Source: Linnemannia schmuckeri (lineage: Eukaryota > Mortierellomycota > Mortierellomycetes > Mortierellales > Mortierellaceae). From it: 64,000 nt of DNA. The translations under genes were made by a program, and so were the position numbers. The notes beneath the pieces were generated by a model. The model saw only the letters and a program-made list of their open reading frames with translations, did not search any database and was not told the DNA's origin. Every line of letters begins with the position of its first letter. Position 1 is the stretch's first letter. Shown here piece by piece: positions 60,210 through 64,000 of this stretch. The stretch is taken from NCBI GenBank assembly GCA_029449235.1, contig JANATG010000009.1, forward strand, positions 496,001 to 560,000. Reading direction: 5' to 3'.

Positions 60210-61334
60210 CTAAATCAGCTCGGTAATGGCATCTCCAAGGGCCTTGTGGACCTTGGCCGAGGGGTGGAAGCCATCCCAGTACAAATACTTTCCAGCATCC
60301 TTACAAACAGTTTTGTAATCATTGCTGACACAGCCATGGACAACATCCGTGATTCCGAGACGCTTAAGGACCTTGGGTTCGCGCAGGTGGTTCAACAGGT
60401 CGTTCATCTTGTAGTATCCGAACGTCACCTTTGCCTTCTTGTCTTTGTGGCAGGCACCGCGGAAGGGATGCTTGGCGTCTGAGGAACGACCGTACTTCTT
60501 GGCCAACCGACGCTCCAAATCCTTATACGCCACCAACTGCCCCATAGCAGCCTGCGTGAACAACCCCGCGACCGTCGCATTGCCCGCAAAGTACGGGATA
60601 GCCCCATAATCAATATTCTCTACCACCAAAAAATTCTGCGCACCCAGCTTGACCAGCTTCTCAATACCCCTTTCGATATTCGCAACGACAGCGGTAGGGG
60701 AAGCGGTGGGGTCAAAGAAATAATCGTTGCCCTGGAAGTCAACGACGAAGAGGGAGGAGGCAAGATCCCTTTTAGGGATAGGCTTGGGGGTGTACAATTG
60801 ATCGATTTGTTGAATAAATCCGGGGACGACAAGGTCGGATGCGGCGCCCGAGTAGCCTTGAACGAATTCGGAGTCGGTTGTGGCGCCACCATAGGCGTAG
60901 TTCTTCAGCTTCAAGTGCTTATCGCGAGCAACCTGGCGGAGTAGGGTAAGGGAATAAACGGGAAGAAGGAGGGGAGAGAAAGAGCGAGGAGAGAAACAAA
61001 AAATAGGCACGGTTACAAAAAAAGTCGTACAAAACAAAGGAGGGTGTGTTTGTAGGACTGAACAGCAACACCAAAGAACAAACAAAAAAAAAGAGAGACA
61101 TACGTACTCGGACCAGACGGGTCCGTTAGTGAAGCGGCCATGGTAATTGGCCTTAATGGGCCAAGCCTTATTCGACAGCTTGTAGACATTGCCGATATCC
61201 GAATACGAGTCACCGAAGACAAGGAGGTTGTCGAAATGGCAATTGCCATTCGAAGTTGGCTCAGCCTCGACAGAGGTGGTGACAGTTGTTGCAGTCAGGG
61301 CAACTGCAACAATGGATGCGATGTTGAATAACAT
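60210..61334 (-). CDS. Secreted GDSL-type esterase/lipase (SGNH, CE16-like), 2 exons
   Basis: This is an extracellular serine esterase, probably acting on acetylated sugars or lipids of plant or microbial material; the substrate is not known. Minus-strand exons 61334-61104 and 60932-60210 join in phase 0 to 954 nt, 317 residues. The N-terminus (MLFNIASIVAVALTATTVTT) is a signal peptide. Block I reads FGDSYSD with the nucleophile Ser43; block III appears as FQGNDYFF; and the Asp-His pair is in the C-terminal DGFHPS (D297, H300). The frame stays open through the 171-nt intron, so an unspliced reading would add spurious Cys/Phe-rich residues. The intron is supported because splicing restores SEYVARDKHLKLKNYAYGG, a typical block II context. 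Confidence 0.9.
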   Translation of the reverse strand: MLFNIASIVAVALTATTVTTSVEAEPTSNGNCHFDNLLVFGDSYSDIGNVYKLSNKAWPIKANYHGRFTNGPVWSEYVCLSFFLFVLWCCCSVLQTHPPLFCTTFFVTVPIFCFSPRSFSPLLLPVYSLTLLRQVARDKHLKLKNYAYGGATTDSEFVQGYSGAASDLVVPGFIQQIDQLYTPKPIPKRDLASSLFVVDFQGNDYFFDPTASPTAVVANIERGIEKLVKLGAQNFLVVENIDYGAIPYFAGNATVAGLFTQAAMGQLVAYKDLERRLAKKYGRSSDAKHPFRGACHKDKKAKVTFGYYKMNDLLNHLREPKVLKRLGITDVVHGCVSNDYKTVCKDAGKYLYWDGFHPSAKVHKALGDAITELI

Positions 61335-62588
61335 TATTCTGTGGACGAGTGTGGGTGAGTATACGGGTGGTGCGTTTAGATGGTATGTGGGAAGGGGAAT
61401 GGGATCCTGAGTAGTAGAGAGTGGGCGAGATGAGAGACGAAAATAAAGAAAGAAAAGAAGAGGATGAGGACTAAATGCTCACTTTTATGCAGTCGAATTC
61501 AGGGGATCGGTTATGAATTTTTAACGAATGAGTGATGAAGAAGTATCTCCACATGTACTGTACACCGCCACTATACGCGATTATTCATCGAGACTCTACA
61601 GAGCAATAAAGTGAGGGAAGAGGCGTCAGCATCGACGGGGGAATACAGCACATGCATGGTAGATGGGAGTCCATGAGTCTATCATGGAGTATGTCTGCGG
61701 AAGAGGAGGATCTATTAAAAAACCGGCAACAGGGTGGCCCAGGGAACAGTGCGACGAAAGAACATTTTCATTTGTGCACAAAGGGTTCTTGAATAATTTT
61801 AGCGTAATCGCATTCCTCCTTGCCTCTCCGTCTCGCTCTCAATCGCCCTCTTTGTTCTTCTGATACTGAACACATTAACAGCAACATCAACAAAAGAACA
61901 GAGCTCCCTTGGAGCAAGTGCACAATGGTGGGTGAACAGGAACGAGAAAAGAAAAAGTGATCGGTTCAGGGTGGGACTCACTTTGTCGTCCTTTTTTCAT
62001 ATACAACGAACCTTTACTTCCTTCATTTCATGGTCCATGAAGCCTTCTTCATTTGATACTCCACGCATTTCCAAACCGAGCCACTTACCCCTCTCAGACT
62101 AGAAATGCAAGTATGCAAAGTATCGTAGCCAAATATCATTCTAAGCGACTCGATTGCAACAATTGATCCTCCAATTAATCTATTCACCCGTTCGTGTGCG
62201 TGAGGAGGAAATCCTTTCACTTCAACCAACGGCCGAAAAAGGGAACTAACAACATGGTTCCTCTTTCTCAACCGAATCTTGTGCATATGGTCAGCAGGCA
62301 CCTCCCCTCCCTCTTTCTCCGGTGATCGTCTCCGTTTCAGAGACTAGCGCGATGCAAAAATGAGGATTCGTTGTGGAAGAAAAAGGTTCGAGCATAGAAG
62401 AACAAACAAACAAACAAACACGCGAGCAAAATGAAAGCAGTGGTCCTTCTCAAAACCTGCTCGTTCTGTTTGGTCAAAACGAAATTGACATTGACATGTC
62501 ACTTCTTTTTCGTGCACGAGAGCTGTATGGAAAATAACATCTATTTGATGACATGACATGGCGACTAAAGAAAGAAACAATGAGGAGA
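61335..62588. other. Intergenic region between the YOS9-like gene and the GDSL esterase
   Basis: 1.25 kb with the esterase promoter and the 3' flank of the YOS9-like gene. A short AAAC/CAAA tetranucleotide repeat lies at 62401-62420. I see no gene. Confidence 0.45.
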
Positions 62589-64000
62589 CTAGAGCTTGGC
62601 TTGAGCATCACTCTTCTTCTCCTTAGTTTCCTCACTCTTTCCCCGTCCCTGCTTCTGTTTCTCCTCGGCAGTGTTCGCATTCGTGGTCGTGTCCGCATTT
62701 CTGATCACTTTCAATATCTCCAGCAGCGTGGGAGCATCGATAGTTGCAAACTTGATATTGTTTAAGTGTCCCTGTTGCTCCTTATTGGCGGCAGCGGTGA
62801 CTTCCTGTCCGTCCTTTGTCTTCTGCTTCAGCTTCTTCTCGTGCTCTGCCGATGCCTCGACCTCTTCGGTGCTACCAAAGATCGCGTCGATGAAATCCCT
62901 GTCATTCTTGGCCTTCTCCTGTTCTTCCTTACTTAACTCGTCCAGATGGCCGCTATCCTTTCCTATGAGCATATTCTCAAATCTCTCATACACCGCTCTA
63001 TCCTCCGGAGACATCATGGCCTTAAGGTTCTCAGAGAGGGCCTCGTACTGCGCCAAGACTTCCTCGAGTTGCTTTTGAGCGTTGATATCGTTGGCCTGCT
63101 TGGCAAATCCGAGGATATCTTCAAGGGTGGTGAAAACTGTTGGCTGTGAATCTTTTCCTGCTTCTCCTGCTGCTGCTGCTCCGTCCTGTTGCGTCTGGTG
63201 TTGGTGTGATTGTTGCCGTGGTACCTGGCCGATTTTGATTTGTGCGTTGTGGTCCTGAAAGATTCCTGCGGCTCCGTCAATAGCCTCAGGAACGTTGGCC
63301 TTCAGCTTTAGGTATTGCTCGTCCGAGACGATGCCTCTACACTCGATCTTATTGGCCTCTGGAGTGGGGACGCTTTCAAAGGCGGGATCCTTGCACAAGT
63401 TTGGCGAGTAGATCACCATGATGTAGTTGCAGATCGAAGGCTCCATTACCACCTGAATTCTGTCACCAAACGGCGCGCATTGGAACTAGCATTTTGATTA
63501 GGTAAAGTTGAAAAACCAGATAAGTAACTTGATATGGTTCACATAAACGCTCTGCGTCTGGTACCCTGTACCACAAAAAAAAAAAAAAAAAGGCTTACCT
63601 GGACCTCGACTTTACGAGGCTGCCCTGTCTCCTTGCAAATGTCTCCATTCTCCCAGCGTTGGACGAGATACTTGCGCTCGTTGCTCACCTCCAGTTCTGT
63701 AGTGGTGGCAGTTGACTCGACAACAGATGACGAGGGCGACCGCTGCTGGAGAGCGGCCTCGTTGCTGGTCTGAGCCTGGTCGTTATTGATCTTCTCAGAT
63801 TGATATTTTGCCAGGACATAGGTGTTCGCTGGTGTGTCAGGCACCCACTGACCGTTCGACTGGATTGCGTGGTATTGGCGAATGGACCTTTTATGGCAGT
63901 ACTCGTATGTCCAAAAGTCACGTTTCTATAACATGGACGACCATTTTTTTTTGGGAAGATTGAGTTAAATGGTTGACAAGAGAGCGTACCAACAAACTTA
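62589..64000 (-). CDS. YOS9: YOS9/OS-9-like ER quality-control lectin, 3' part (5' end outside the window)
   Basis: This ER-lumen lectin recognises trimmed N-glycans on misfolded proteins and passes them to the Hrd1 ubiquitin ligase (ERAD). Minus-strand exons seen: 64000-63990 (partial), 63925-63599 and 63485-62589; the two full exons are 327 and 897 nt, both in phase 0. The MRH (mannose-6-phosphate receptor homology) domain is clear: DFWTYEYCHKRSIRQYH, then YLVQRWENGDICKETGQPRK, and across the intron FQCAPFGDRIQV with MEPSICNYIMVIYSPNLC. Gln, Arg, Glu and Tyr residues used for mannose binding are at the expected motifs. The C-terminal half is Glu/Lys/Gln-rich and helical, with no HDEL signal (it ends SDAQAKL). 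The start lies beyond the window edge. Confidence 0.88.

Overview
This window is nuclear DNA from a filamentous fungus. Genes are densely packed and carry many short introns with strong GTAAGT/GTATGT donors. The proteins are typically fungal, and an RNA-silencing RNA-dependent RNA polymerase is present. Overall character (short introns, long serine/glutamine/histidine-rich tails, CT-rich coding-strand leaders, many long A/T homopolymers) suggests an early-diverging lineage such as Mortierellomycota/Mucoromycota. That placement is an inference from style, not a database match. I see no tRNA or rRNA gene, no CRISPR array and no intact mobile element.

Layout. 1-3.3 kb: no convincing gene. 3.3-9.7 kb: an RdRP (minus) diverging from Mediator subunit MED20 (plus). 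9.9-21.9 kb: a run of minus-strand genes, namely the SGT2 co-chaperone, an A/B-type cyclin with a destruction box, mitochondrial translocase TIM50, and dynamin VPS1. 22.6-31.5 kb: a GT49-type Golgi glycosyltransferase (plus), endosomal syntaxin PEP12 (minus), and the GARP subunit VPS54 (plus). 31.6-39.8 kb: ribosomal protein eS1 (plus), a mitochondrial-type PPR protein (minus), cyclin H (plus) and STE14 methyltransferase (minus). 39.8-43.8 kb: a weak membrane-protein fragment, a membrane-protein gene interrupted by two in-frame stops, and non-coding DNA. 43.8-51.0 kb: an Rpd3-type histone deacetylase with a very long low-complexity tail and a bHLH factor (both minus). 53.3-58.2 kb: dihydrofolate synthase FOL3 and an unknown 850-residue protein (both plus). 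60.2-64 kb: a secreted GDSL esterase and the 3' part of a YOS9/OS-9 ER lectin (both minus, the last cut by the window edge).

Most genes are unrelated housekeeping genes. One functional grouping stands out: VPS1, PEP12 (= VPS6) and VPS54, all in Golgi-endosome-vacuole traffic, lie within 13 kb, and PEP12 and VPS54 share a divergent promoter. I rebuilt exon structures by hand from GT-AG sites, reading-frame arithmetic and family conservation. For nearly all genes the exon lengths sum to an exact multiple of three. The exceptions are the middle of the cyclin gene and the truncated YOS9.

The most notable observations are: a 7-nt microexon just after the catalytic DLDGD motif of the RdRP; a GC-AG intron in VPS1; the two-stop membrane-protein gene at 41.7-42.3 kb; consensus donors overlapping the stop regions of SGT2 and VPS1; and the divergent PEP12/VPS54 pair whose proteins both carry Gly-Asn repeats.
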